In this document: one piece after another, positions 17,091-25,081 of the stretch
Layout of the letters: every line of letters begins with the position of its first letter
Position numbering within the stretch: the first letter of the stretch is position 1
Assembly (NCBI GenBank): GCA_040506275.1
Contig: JBEVXD010000011.1
Span: forward strand, 107,273 to 171,272
DNA: 64,000 nt
Direction of reading: 5' to 3'
Source of the DNA: Thiodiazotropha sp040506275
GTDB taxonomy: Bacteria > Pseudomonadota > Gammaproteobacteria > Chromatiales > Chromatiaceae
Program-made: the position numbers and the translations under genes
The notes under the pieces: generated by a model
What the model was told of the DNA's origin: nothing
Databases searched by the model: none
The model's input: the letters and a program-made list of their open reading frames with translations, nothing else

Positions 17091-17636
17091 ATGAATAAGA
17101 GACTGCTCAGAGCCTTTTTGATTATTGTACTATTTGGACATTCAAATGCATTTGCTGCCATCGCAGATCCAATTGTTGCTGACTATGGAGATGTCTTTCC
17201 AGGTCTTACCGATGTGGAATTGGGCGTTAACAGGGCAACAAGTGATGCGCCATGGTTTGTCAGATTCAATCTGCTCACGCCTGCCGATGTTATAATGGGT
17301 GTCAATGGGATCGAGGGATGCAACGGCTGTCAGGGTTCCTTCTCATTGACCAGCATCCGTATAACCACTTTTGATGATGATACGCAAAATATTGCATTTG
17401 GCACTGACAGCTTCCTTGAAAACCCTTTTGACCCCAACACCATCGATCAGCTGGTATACGCCAATAACCTTGCGCCGGATGTCTACGTGCTTGCAGTCTC
17501 TGGAAGCGGGAACATTGGAAATTACGCGGAGTTTTTCACCCACCTTCAGGTCAATCCAGTACCGCTGCCTGCGGCTGCCTGGCTATTTGTCTCAGGTTTG
17601 ATTGGATTTGTCACACTTAGAAGAAAGATCGATTGA
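17091..17636 (+). CDS. secreted protein with VPLPA-type C-terminal sorting signal
   Basis: A 181-residue exported protein with no recognised domain. A signal peptide (residues ~1-23, ending FAA) precedes a beta-rich body that contains a CNGC motif (residues ~77-80), possibly a disulfide. The C-terminus is a PEP-CTERM variant: VNPVPLPAAAWLFVSGLIG, then a short hydrophobic stretch and the basic tail RRKID. Signals of the VPLPAxxWL kind are known substrates of exosortases in gammaproteobacteria. The enzyme for this variant is not in the window. The start has a strong ribosome site. It appears monocistronic. Confidence 0.85.
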   Translation: MNKRLLRAFLIIVLFGHSNAFAAIADPIVADYGDVFPGLTDVELGVNRATSDAPWFVRFNLLTPADVIMGVNGIEGCNGCQGSFSLTSIRITTFDDDTQNIAFGTDSFLENPFDPNTIDQLVYANNLAPDVYVLAVSGSGNIGNYAEFFTHLQVNPVPLPAAAWLFVSGLIGFVTLRRKID

Positions 17637-18016
17637 GCACGATAGTCTGGCTGCTCAATATTCAGATCTTCAAAGCGCTTGTTGCCATATCCAGATAGTT
17701 TATTGGATGTGGCAACTGTAAACTCTCATCTGTACAGGCTTAAATCATCACTACAACCTCACACGCTTGATGATTCGATAGACCAGCATATGATCGGTCC
17801 CAGTGCTGCAATTGAACTAAAAATAATCGGTTAATTTGTCATTTTACATACAGTTACTCTCAACCTTATTATTCACCCATGAACCCAGAACACGCCCACC
17901 TGACTTCCTACCCACGATAACAATCTATTTCTGCAATGAGCCTAGCAGGTAGAATAGGTTAGAATGCCCGGTCATTTACTGAACCATTTACTGGAGAGGG
18001 TGCCAGGAGTGCTTGC
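17637..18016. other. intergenic stretch with one stem-loop
   Basis: It contains the inverted repeat TTGCCATATCCA / TGGATGTGGCAA (17682-17715; 11 of 12 pair), 45 bases past the stop of the sorted-protein gene; there is no T-tract after it. The remainder shows nothing recognisable apart from AT-rich DNA before the wbpM-like gene. Confidence 0.45.
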
Positions 18017-19891
18017 ATGAGCAAACAGATCTTACCGCGTCATCTACGTTCCCAGGGGGTAGCCCTGGCCCATGACGTGCTGATGGTGCCCATTGCCTGG
18101 TTCCTGGCATTCTGGTTTCGCTACAACCTGGAAGTGGTACCCGTCTCCTATTACACAGACGCACTGCATGCCTTACTGTTTATCCTGCCAGTGCAACTCG
18201 CAGCCTTTCTACTGTTCGGTCTCTATCGGGGGATCTGGCGCTTTGCTTCACTGCCGGACATTATGCGTATTCTCAAAGCAGTACTGGTCGGTACGGTGGT
18301 TGGCGTAGCTTTGCTGTTTGTCTTCACCCGCGCCGGTGGCGTACCTCGATCTGTTCCAGTGATTTACGCGATTCTGCTGGTGATGTTTTTAAGCGGCCCT
18401 CGTCTGATCTACCGCCTGCTTAAAGACAGAAACCTGGATCTCGCACCTGGAAAGCGGGTACTGATTGTCGGATCAGGTAAAGCGGGTGAGATGCTGGCCA
18501 GGGATATTTTACGTAATCGCAGAGGCGATTTTCGCCCGGTCGCTTTCATCGATGATAAACAGCGCCGCCAGGGACGGGAGATTCATGGTCTGCCCGTAGC
18601 CGGTACAAGTGAAGATATTCCAGAGCTTTGCGAAGAGCTCAGCATCGATGTCATCATGCTCGCCATTCCCTCTGCATCCTCCAGCCAGATGCGCCGGGTA
18701 GTGGAGTATTGTGAAGCTTCTGGCATACCCTTCCGTTCAGTGCCCCAACTGAATGATCTGATGTCAGGTAATGTTCAGATCAACCATTTACGGCATGTCT
18801 CAATTGAGGATCTACTGGGTCGGAATCCAGTCTCTCTTGATTGGAAAGCCATTGGTACCACACTTGCCGACAAGACTATTCTGGTTACCGGCGCTGGCGG
18901 ATCTATCGGCTCAGAACTCTGCAGACAGCTCGCAAATCTCAAGCCTGCTCAGTTGGTACTACTGGAGAACAGTGAATTCAACCTCTACTCGATTGAGATG
19001 GAACTGCTGAAGGCGTTCCCGGAACTGACCCTGGAGTGCCACCTGGGCGATGTTACTGACCAGACCTATGTCGACAGCCTGTTCAACCAACATCAACCGG
19101 AAGTTGTTTTCCATGCTGCCGCTTACAAGCATGTTCCAATGCTTGAAAACCGCATCCGTCAGGCGGTACGAAACAATGTGCTCGGCACCCGCACGGTTGC
19201 GCAATCGGCTGACCGTCACGGTTGTGGCGTGTTCGTGCTCGTCTCTACCGATAAAGCAGTCAATCCGGCGAATGTAATGGGTGCCAGTAAACGGGGTGCT
19301 GAGATCTTTTGCCAGAATCTCAACGCCCACTCCACTACCCGTTTTATTACTGTCCGCTTTGGCAATGTGCTTGGCTCAGCGGGCAGTGTCATCCCCCTGT
19401 TCCGCAAACAGATTGAGGATGGTGGACCGGTGACTGTTACCGATCCCCGTATGGAGCGTTATTTCATGACCATACCTGAGGCCTGTCAGCTGATCATGCA
19501 GACAGTGGTAATGGGAGAAGGGGGTGAGATCTTCGTGCTCGACATGGGAGAACCCATCAAAATCAGCTACCTGGCCGAACAGATGATTCACCTCTCCGGT
19601 CGAACTTTGGAGAGTGATATCCAGATCGAATATATCGGTTTAAGACCCGGTGAAAAACTCTATGAAGAGCTGTTCCATGAAAAAGAGCAGCTTGAGAAAA
19701 CCAACCATGAAAAGGTATTGCTGGCACGCCACCGCCAGGTCGACTGGGGATGGCTTACGCAGGTGATGCGGGATATGACCGAAGCGAGTGACTCGATTGA
19801 TATTGAACGACTTCGAAATCTGCTCAACCAGCTAGTTCCTGAACATGAAAACCAACAAGCACAAACCAGTTCAACTGAAACTGGTGCCTGA
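18017..19891 (+). CDS. membrane-bound UDP-sugar 4,6-dehydratase, WbpM/CapD/FlaA1 type
   Basis: Polysaccharide biosynthesis enzyme of 624 residues that makes 4-keto-6-deoxy sugar nucleotides, normally from UDP-GlcNAc, for O-antigen or capsule. The N-terminal ~130 residues hold four membrane segments. A first Rossmann fold follows (VLIVGSGKAGEM, residue ~148), then the catalytic SDR domain (VTGAGGSIGSELCRQL, residue ~290). As in WbpM, the usual tyrosine of the YxxxK motif is replaced by methionine (STDKAVNPANVMGASK). RPGEKLYEEL near the C-terminus is also characteristic. The ATG follows GGAG. Its glycan partners are not adjacent; the glycan island lies at 36.9 kb. Confidence 0.92.
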   Translation: MSKQILPRHLRSQGVALAHDVLMVPIAWFLAFWFRYNLEVVPVSYYTDALHALLFILPVQLAAFLLFGLYRGIWRFASLPDIMRILKAVLVGTVVGVALLFVFTRAGGVPRSVPVIYAILLVMFLSGPRLIYRLLKDRNLDLAPGKRVLIVGSGKAGEMLARDILRNRRGDFRPVAFIDDKQRRQGREIHGLPVAGTSEDIPELCEELSIDVIMLAIPSASSSQMRRVVEYCEASGIPFRSVPQLNDLMSGNVQINHLRHVSIEDLLGRNPVSLDWKAIGTTLADKTILVTGAGGSIGSELCRQLANLKPAQLVLLENSEFNLYSIEMELLKAFPELTLECHLGDVTDQTYVDSLFNQHQPEVVFHAAAYKHVPMLENRIRQAVRNNVLGTRTVAQSADRHGCGVFVLVSTDKAVNPANVMGASKRGAEIFCQNLNAHSTTRFITVRFGNVLGSAGSVIPLFRKQIEDGGPVTVTDPRMERYFMTIPEACQLIMQTVVMGEGGEIFVLDMGEPIKISYLAEQMIHLSGRTLESDIQIEYIGLRPGEKLYEELFHEKEQLEKTNHEKVLLARHRQVDWGWLTQVMRDMTEASDSIDIERLRNLLNQLVPEHENQQAQTSSTETGA

Positions 19892-19946
19892 TTGTCATTA
19901 AAAAGCAATCTTAGGAACTAACCGCTGTATTGATTAAAAGGCACAC

Positions 19947-20234
19947 TTAAACCCAGCTGTTCCCGGTTATGCCTTCGGCAGCGGGCTATCGTCACTGAAC
20001 TATTTAAAAACCCTGCCTGTCGACTATGTAAAGATTGATGGCTGCTTTGTGCGGGATCTGCTCAATGATCAGGTGGACGCCGCTATGGTAGAGTCAATTT
20101 GCCGCATCTCCAAGGAGATGGGAATAGAGACCATTGCTGAATACGTCGAAAACAGAGAACTGATTGACTGGCTGACAACGGTCGGCGTGGACTATGCACA
20201 AGGTTATGGCATTGAAAAGCCACACCCGATCTGA
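19947..20234 (+). pseudogene. C-terminal remnant of an EAL-domain phosphodiesterase
   Basis: The open frame encodes about 95 residues matching only the end of an EAL domain: FGSGLSSLNYLKTLPVDYVKIDG, then VESICRISKEMGIETIAEYVE and YAQGYGIEKP, ending normally at TGA. The upstream two thirds, including the EAL motif and the first catalytic acidic residues, are missing; the DDFGTG loop survives only as AFGSG. Just before it the frame closes at a TAA. It lies ~55 bases after the wbpM-like gene and ends 12 bases before a copy of the MITE-end repeat, which suggests that a recombination event removed the rest. It cannot be an active phosphodiesterase. Confidence 0.8.
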
Positions 20235-20245
20235 CCCTTTAGGCA

Positions 20246-20272
20246 TACCTATTAAAGCGCTGGGTTAATAAC
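20246..20272. repeat. solo copy of the MITE-end repeat
   Basis: TACCTATTAAAGCGCTGGGTTAATAAC compares with the right end of the element at 50445-50653 (TACCTATTAAGGTGCCGGGTTAATAAC) with only three differences. It marks the 3' border of the EAL remnant. Confidence 0.6.
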
Positions 20273-20316
20273 TTTGTACAGACTTGGTTTTGACTTTCAG
20301 TATGCTACATCCTCAC

Positions 20317-21885
20317 TCATCGTTTAAACTGCAACACCAGATTATCCATACGCTCAATAGCTTCTGCCATCTCTTCAGTGACGCCTACACTCCTATTGGC
20401 GCCATCTGAGGTACTCTCAGCAATCTGATTGACACTAACTATATTCCGATTGATCTCCTCAGCCACCGAGCTCTGCTCTTCCGAAGCGGTGGCAATTTGT
20501 TGGTTCATGTCTGTAATAGTATCGATCACGCCCGATATGCTATTCAGCGCATCCCCCGCCATAGCTGCCAGGTCAACGGTTGCATTGGCCTTTGAACAAC
20601 TCTTTTCCATGACGCTCACAGCTTGTTTACTACCCGACTGTAGCTGCCCGATCATCTCTTCAATTTCTTGGGCTGACTCAGTGGTTCGACTGGCCAGATT
20701 GCGCACTTCATCAGCTACTACGGCAAATCCTCGACCATTCTCTCCAGCTCGTGCTGCTTCGATTGCTGCATTTAAAGCCAGTAAATTTGTCTGTTCAGCA
20801 ATTGATTTAATCACCTCAAGCAGATTTGCGATATCGACACTCTGCTGGGAGAGCTTGGCAATTACATCCGCTGCATTCTGCACCTCTTCAGATAGCGTAT
20901 TAATGGAAACAATGGTCTTATCAACGACATCATGTGCTGAGATGGTCTTCTCTTGACCTAACACGGTGGCTTCGGCTGCGAGCACGGTATTCCGGGCTAT
21001 CTCCTGCACGGTCGCTACCATTTGTGTCATTGCTGTTGCCACCATTGACAATTCATGCTGTTGTTCTTTAACCCCCTGATTCGCTTCAACAGAAGTATGG
21101 TAGTTCACTTCAGCCAAACTCGATAATTTACCGGTGGTATCCTTCAAACGCCCAACAATTGCGTTGATCTGAGACGTCTGCATCTGCATAGCCAGCTCAA
21201 TCTGCCCTATCTCATCGTCACGTCCAGTGTAGATTTGACGCATGGCCGGCTGCTCGAAAATCTCACTGGCACGGGTTGCCGTCTGTTTCAACGGACTCAA
21301 CAACAGAAGGTTAACTCCGATAATCATCAAGGCAGTAAGCACAAACCCGATGCTGCTTATTGACTCAAACTGTGGCAAGAGACTAAACAGCAAAGCAGGT
21401 GCTAATGCCAACAAATTTCCTGCGATCAACTTTTGACTAAAACTGATTCCTCCCCATAGACCCGGTTTGAATCCTTTACCTTCCAGTAAGCGTTGATATA
21501 TTGATTCAGCACGTTCAACCCATTCAAGCTTTGGCTTATAGCGTACTGACTGATATTCAAACATGGTGCCACCTTTCTTGATCGGCATCACGAAGGCATC
21601 GACCCAGTAGTGATCTCCATTCTTACATCGGTTCTTTACAATACCCATCCAGGGATTGCCTGACTTGACTGTAGTCCAAAGATTTTCAAAAGCCCCAGGC
21701 GGCATGTCTGGGTGACGAACCACATTGTGGTTATTCCCTATTAATCCCGCGTTATCGAAACCACTGATTTCAATAAAATCCTGATTAACATAAGTTATTG
21801 CTCCTTTCAGGTCAGTTGTAGAGAGTATGGTGTGATCCTTTCGAACCTCACTCTCCCTGTTAGTAACAGGGTTGTTTTTTTTCAC
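20317..21885 (-). CDS. PAS-containing methyl-accepting chemotaxis protein (Aer-like)
   Basis: Chemoreceptor of 522 residues. The N-terminal PAS domain (residues ~15-125) has the Aer-type hallmark VRHPDMPPGAFENLW and NGDHYWV, which in Aer binds FAD and senses redox. Two adjacent membrane segments (~155-195) anchor it with almost no periplasmic loop. A HAMP-like region and the signalling domain follow, with the conserved hairpin tip IAEQTNLLALNAAIEAARAGENGRGFAVVADEVR. The start is GTG with AAGG nine bases upstream. A sigma-28-like promoter is at 21928-21954. It shares its PAS type with the two PAS proteins at 22.3 and 24.3 kb, pointing to a local gene family. Confidence 0.93.
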   Translation of the reverse strand: MKKNNPVTNRESEVRKDHTILSTTDLKGAITYVNQDFIEISGFDNAGLIGNNHNVVRHPDMPPGAFENLWTTVKSGNPWMGIVKNRCKNGDHYWVDAFVMPIKKGGTMFEYQSVRYKPKLEWVERAESIYQRLLEGKGFKPGLWGGISFSQKLIAGNLLALAPALLFSLLPQFESISSIGFVLTALMIIGVNLLLLSPLKQTATRASEIFEQPAMRQIYTGRDDEIGQIELAMQMQTSQINAIVGRLKDTTGKLSSLAEVNYHTSVEANQGVKEQQHELSMVATAMTQMVATVQEIARNTVLAAEATVLGQEKTISAHDVVDKTIVSINTLSEEVQNAADVIAKLSQQSVDIANLLEVIKSIAEQTNLLALNAAIEAARAGENGRGFAVVADEVRNLASRTTESAQEIEEMIGQLQSGSKQAVSVMEKSCSKANATVDLAAMAGDALNSISGVIDTITDMNQQIATASEEQSSVAEEINRNIVSVNQIAESTSDGANRSVGVTEEMAEAIERMDNLVLQFKR

Positions 21886-21927
21886 AGGATTGTGCCTTAT
21901 AGATAGTCAAAATTTTGAATAGGTTAT

Positions 21928-21954
21928 TATTCGGCTAAAAAGCCCATTTCTTGA
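21928..21954 (-). promoter_or_regulatory. candidate sigma-28 (FliA) promoter
   Basis: Read on the minus strand, TCAAGAAA-N11-GCCGAATA matches the FliA pattern TAAAGTTT-N11-GCCGATAA at 5/8 and 6/8 with exact spacing. It would give a leader of ~35 bases before the MCP start. A partner with the same form precedes the opposite operon. Confidence 0.42.
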
Positions 21955-22260
21955 ACAAAGTTTTATGACAAAACCATTTAAGGAGTCTGAGCTTTATAAT
22001 GAAGCACCAGCATGGTGAAATAAATGCTTGGAATCAGGTGAAGTTGCTGGAAATAGCCAACCATTGCGAAACCTTTCAATCCAGAGCCTGAACCTTTCAA
22101 CCTCATAAACTGGTCGGAGATGCCTTAATGGTGGTAGTGGCTTAAAAACCAGAATTTACACCTCAGCACTCGTGAGCCAGTGGGGCATTTAAATTGAACT
22201 TTATCTTTTATCTTTCAGGATAATAGATAATCCTTTTCAACATTGATCATTAATAGAGAG

Positions 22261-22287
22261 TAAAGAAAACACCAGATCTGTCGACTA
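22261..22287 (+). promoter_or_regulatory. candidate sigma-28 (FliA) promoter
   Basis: TAAAGAAA-N11-GTCGACTA has exact FliA spacing with 6/8 and 5/8 matches. It ends 41 bases before the start of the PAS/MCP/PAS operon. Its -35 box is almost the same as that of the divergent MCP promoter (TAAAGAAA versus TCAAGAAA). Confidence 0.4.
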
Positions 22288-22328
22288 AAAATAAAATAGC
22301 CAGGGAATAATAGGGAGGTAATGCAGGC

Positions 22329-22856
22329 ATGAAAAACAGGATCGTTCCGACAAACCAGGAAGTGCTGGTCAACGAGCACGACTTTATAGTCTCGAAAACC
22401 GATCCCAAGGGAAGAATAGTCTACGCAAATAGACTATTTATGAAAATCAGTGGTTACCGGGAGGATGAACTACTAGGACATCAACATAACATTCTGCGTC
22501 ATCCGGACATGCCGCGGGGTCTATTTCATGTTCTGTGGAGCAACATCATACAAGGGCGGGAATGCTTCGCCTTTGTGAAAAACCTCTGCAAAAACGGGGA
22601 CTACTATTGGGTCCTGGCAAATATAACACCTGATTACGATGCCAGGGATCAGGTGATTGGTTATTTTTCAGTACGACGCAAACCGAGCAGGGAGGCCGTG
22701 GACTTTTATTCCGGACTTTATCGGCAGATGGTATCTGCTGAAATGGTTGCCGGACCGAAAGATGCAATTGTCGCCTCATCTGAAGTATTGAATGAGGCCA
22801 TTCAAGACCAAGGGTTCGAGAATTATGAAACGTTTGTATTTAGCCACCAGACTTAA
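22329..22856 (+). CDS. stand-alone Aer-type PAS protein (CetB/CetC-like)
   Basis: Soluble 175-residue protein that is almost entirely one PAS domain: DFIVSKTDPKGRIVYANRLFM, then HQHNILRHPDMPRGLFHVLW, NGDYYWVLANITP and GYFSVRRKPSR. These are the Aer/CetB signature residues for FAD binding. It has no output domain, so it must act through a partner, and the next gene encodes a membrane MCP without PAS. The ribosome site GGGAGG fits this ATG; a three-codon frame (ATGCAGGCATGA) overlaps the start. It overlaps the MCP gene by about 32 bases. Confidence 0.9.
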   Translation: MKNRIVPTNQEVLVNEHDFIVSKTDPKGRIVYANRLFMKISGYREDELLGHQHNILRHPDMPRGLFHVLWSNIIQGRECFAFVKNLCKNGDYYWVLANITPDYDARDQVIGYFSVRRKPSREAVDFYSGLYRQMVSAEMVAGPKDAIVASSEVLNEAIQDQGFENYETFVFSHQT

Positions 22857-24276
22857 GATCTATGTTCTGATTTTTGTTCTGCTCACTTTTGCCAGCGTAT
22901 TCTCCTCCTGGCTGGGGGATGGTTATCACCACTGGCACTGGCTATTCCCTATTGCTGCCATTGCCACACTGGCGATCATCAACCATCGAATGAAAATGCC
23001 CTTCTATGTCATGAAGCAGACCGAGCATGTACTCGATGAGGTTCTCGACGGTCAGTTTTCATCACGTATTACATTAGTTCCCTGGATGGGCGAGGCTGGG
23101 CACATCGCCTGGAATCTGAATGAGTCTCTAGATCAGCTTGAAACCTTTTTCCGCGAAGTCAAAACCAGTTTCGAACTGGTTTCTAAAGGCCACTACTATC
23201 GTCGTACCATGCCTGCTGGCTTACATGGTGAACTGGCAAAAACCCTGGATCGCATCAACAAATCTCTAGATGCCATGGCAGACAATGCGGCTTATATCAT
23301 GCGCAATGAAAAGGCTGCTGAACTACAGGAATTGAACACAAATCAGACCATGAGCAATCTGCTGCTGAGTCAGGATGATCTTACACGTATTACCGACGAA
23401 ATGGAGAAGGTCTCACTTATCGCCACTGATAATATGCAGAAGGCTCAGGACAGCCAGGGAGCCGTCTCTCAAATGGTGGCAGCACAGAATCGAACCCTGG
23501 GCATGATTGAACAGAGTCATGAGACTATGGCTCAACTCAACACCATGAGTGATGAGATCACCGGAATTCTAGGCATGATCAGTGAAATTGCTGACAAAAC
23601 AAATCTATTGGCGCTCAATGCCTCGATCGAGGCTGCACGTGCGGGAGAGCATGGGCGGGGCTTTGCAGTGGTTGCCGATGAAGTGAAAAAACTGGCTGAG
23701 AGCACAAAAAAGGCAACAGACGAGATACGTGATGTTGTCACCACCTTCCAGAAAGAAACTGGGGTAATGCAAAATAATTCCAACGAAATGCTTGCCATGG
23801 CCAACAATGTGCATAAAACAGTAGAGGCGATGAGCAATAACTTTAATGAGTTCGCCAACCAGGCACAAAACACCTACACCTCTGTCGATTTCGCCCACGA
23901 CATCTGTTATGCATCGCTAATAAAAGTCGATCATATGATCTATAAACAGAAGGCCTATAAATCCTTCCATGCCGGGACAGATAATAACGACGCTCGATCG
24001 GTACTGGTAGATCATCACAACTGTCGTCTTGGCAAATGGTATTACGAAGGTTTTGGTCATCAGTCCTTCGGTCATTTACAGGCATTTAAAGAGCTGGAGG
24101 AGCCGCACAGTCAAGTACACAGCGCAGGTCATACCGCTCTGGAACTATTATCTCTGGACTGGGAGAAAGACAAGACTCTGCTACAAAAAATTCTCAATAA
24201 CTATCGGCACATGGAGGAAGCCAGTGACCGCGTGATGGATCGCATCGACGCAATGATCAATGAAAAACACAGTTAG
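22825..24276 (+). CDS. membrane methyl-accepting chemotaxis protein with CZB domain (CetA-like)
   Basis: Chemoreceptor of 483 residues. I use the ATG at 22825 (MKRLYLATRLKIYVL) because it starts just before the first membrane segment; an ATG at 22792 would add 11 residues. Two closely spaced membrane segments (~10-30, 40-56) leave no periplasmic sensor. A HAMP-like stretch (~60-155) and the signalling domain follow (ISEIADKTNLLALNASIEAARAGEHGRGFAVVADEV). The C-terminus is a CZB zinc-binding domain (~355-460): DFAHDICYASLIKVDH, HHNCRLGKWYYEG, and PHSQVHSAGH give the 3His/1Cys site, with the cysteine in CxLGxWY, the one reported to react with HOCl. It is flanked by PAS proteins that could supply the sensor. 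Confidence 0.92.
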   Translation: MKRLYLATRLKIYVLIFVLLTFASVFSSWLGDGYHHWHWLFPIAAIATLAIINHRMKMPFYVMKQTEHVLDEVLDGQFSSRITLVPWMGEAGHIAWNLNESLDQLETFFREVKTSFELVSKGHYYRRTMPAGLHGELAKTLDRINKSLDAMADNAAYIMRNEKAAELQELNTNQTMSNLLLSQDDLTRITDEMEKVSLIATDNMQKAQDSQGAVSQMVAAQNRTLGMIEQSHETMAQLNTMSDEITGILGMISEIADKTNLLALNASIEAARAGEHGRGFAVVADEVKKLAESTKKATDEIRDVVTTFQKETGVMQNNSNEMLAMANNVHKTVEAMSNNFNEFANQAQNTYTSVDFAHDICYASLIKVDHMIYKQKAYKSFHAGTDNNDARSVLVDHHNCRLGKWYYEGFGHQSFGHLQAFKELEEPHSQVHSAGHTALELLSLDWEKDKTLLQKILNNYRHMEEASDRVMDRIDAMINEKHS

Positions 24277-24284
24277 GAGCACCC

Positions 24285-24809
24285 ATGAAGCCGAATGTCA
24301 CACCGACTAACCAGGAAATAGTCATGGATGACAACGATTTCATCGTCTCAAAAACCGATCTTAAGGGGCGCATTACCTACGCCAATCGAATCTTCATGAG
24401 CATAGCCGGCTATGCCGAGCATGAGCTGCTGAATGTCCAACATAACATCATTCGTCATCCCGACATGCCACGTGGGGTGTTCCGTCTGCTCTGGAATGTT
24501 ATCGAATCGGGCCAGGAGTGTTTTGCCTATGTAAAGAATATGGCAAAAAACGGTGATTATTATTGGGTATTTGCCAATGTTACCGTCGACCTTGACCACA
24601 AAGGTCAGCCAACAGGCTATTTTTCCGTACGGCGTAAACCCAGTCGAACCGGTATCGATGCCATAGTACCGGTCTACCAGGAGATGTTAGCTATCGAGCG
24701 ACAGGCCGGCACCAGAGATGCTCCAAATGCTTCTCTGAATTGGCTGGTGGATCTCCTCAAAAGCAAAGGAACCACCTATGAGGAGTTCATCCACACCCTT
24801 GGTCACTGA
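24285..24809 (+). CDS. second stand-alone Aer-type PAS protein (CetB/CetC-like)
   Basis: Paralogue of the protein at 22329 with the same length (174 residues) and order: NDFIVSKTDLKGRITYANRIFM, VQHNIIRHPDMPRGVFRLLW, NGDYYWVFANVTV, GYFSVRRKPSR. It starts eight bases after the MCP stop, with TAGGAG at normal spacing, so it is co-transcribed. The short C-terminal extension (residues ~125-174) differs from the first copy, which may separate their partners or roles. Confidence 0.9.
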   Translation: MKPNVTPTNQEIVMDDNDFIVSKTDLKGRITYANRIFMSIAGYAEHELLNVQHNIIRHPDMPRGVFRLLWNVIESGQECFAYVKNMAKNGDYYWVFANVTVDLDHKGQPTGYFSVRRKPSRTGIDAIVPVYQEMLAIERQAGTRDAPNASLNWLVDLLKSKGTTYEEFIHTLGH

Positions 24810-24827
24810 CAACATTATCCCACGACA

Positions 24828-24850
24828 ATACCATGTTCATAGCATGGTAT
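24828..24850 (+). terminator. stem-loop after the PAS/MCP/PAS operon
   Basis: ATACCATG-N7-CATGGTAT is a perfect eight-base stem 19 bases after the last stop. No T-tract follows directly, so it is a weak or rho-assisted terminator at best. Confidence 0.4.
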
Positions 24851-25081
24851 ATCAATATGCCATTCATGAATTTATTTCTTAAACAGTTTTGATTGTACCT
24901 CCCCAATACCACACTTGAATCGTTCCAAATATCACAAAACTAGGAAACTATAGGATCTAAAACACCATTATTGAACGCCACTTAATTATTAAGAATCAAA
25001 TTAAATTGCCGATACAGAGGACAATCATGGGCAAATACCAAGCATGATGAGCATCCATGTCATGCATAGAAGGCAATAGCG

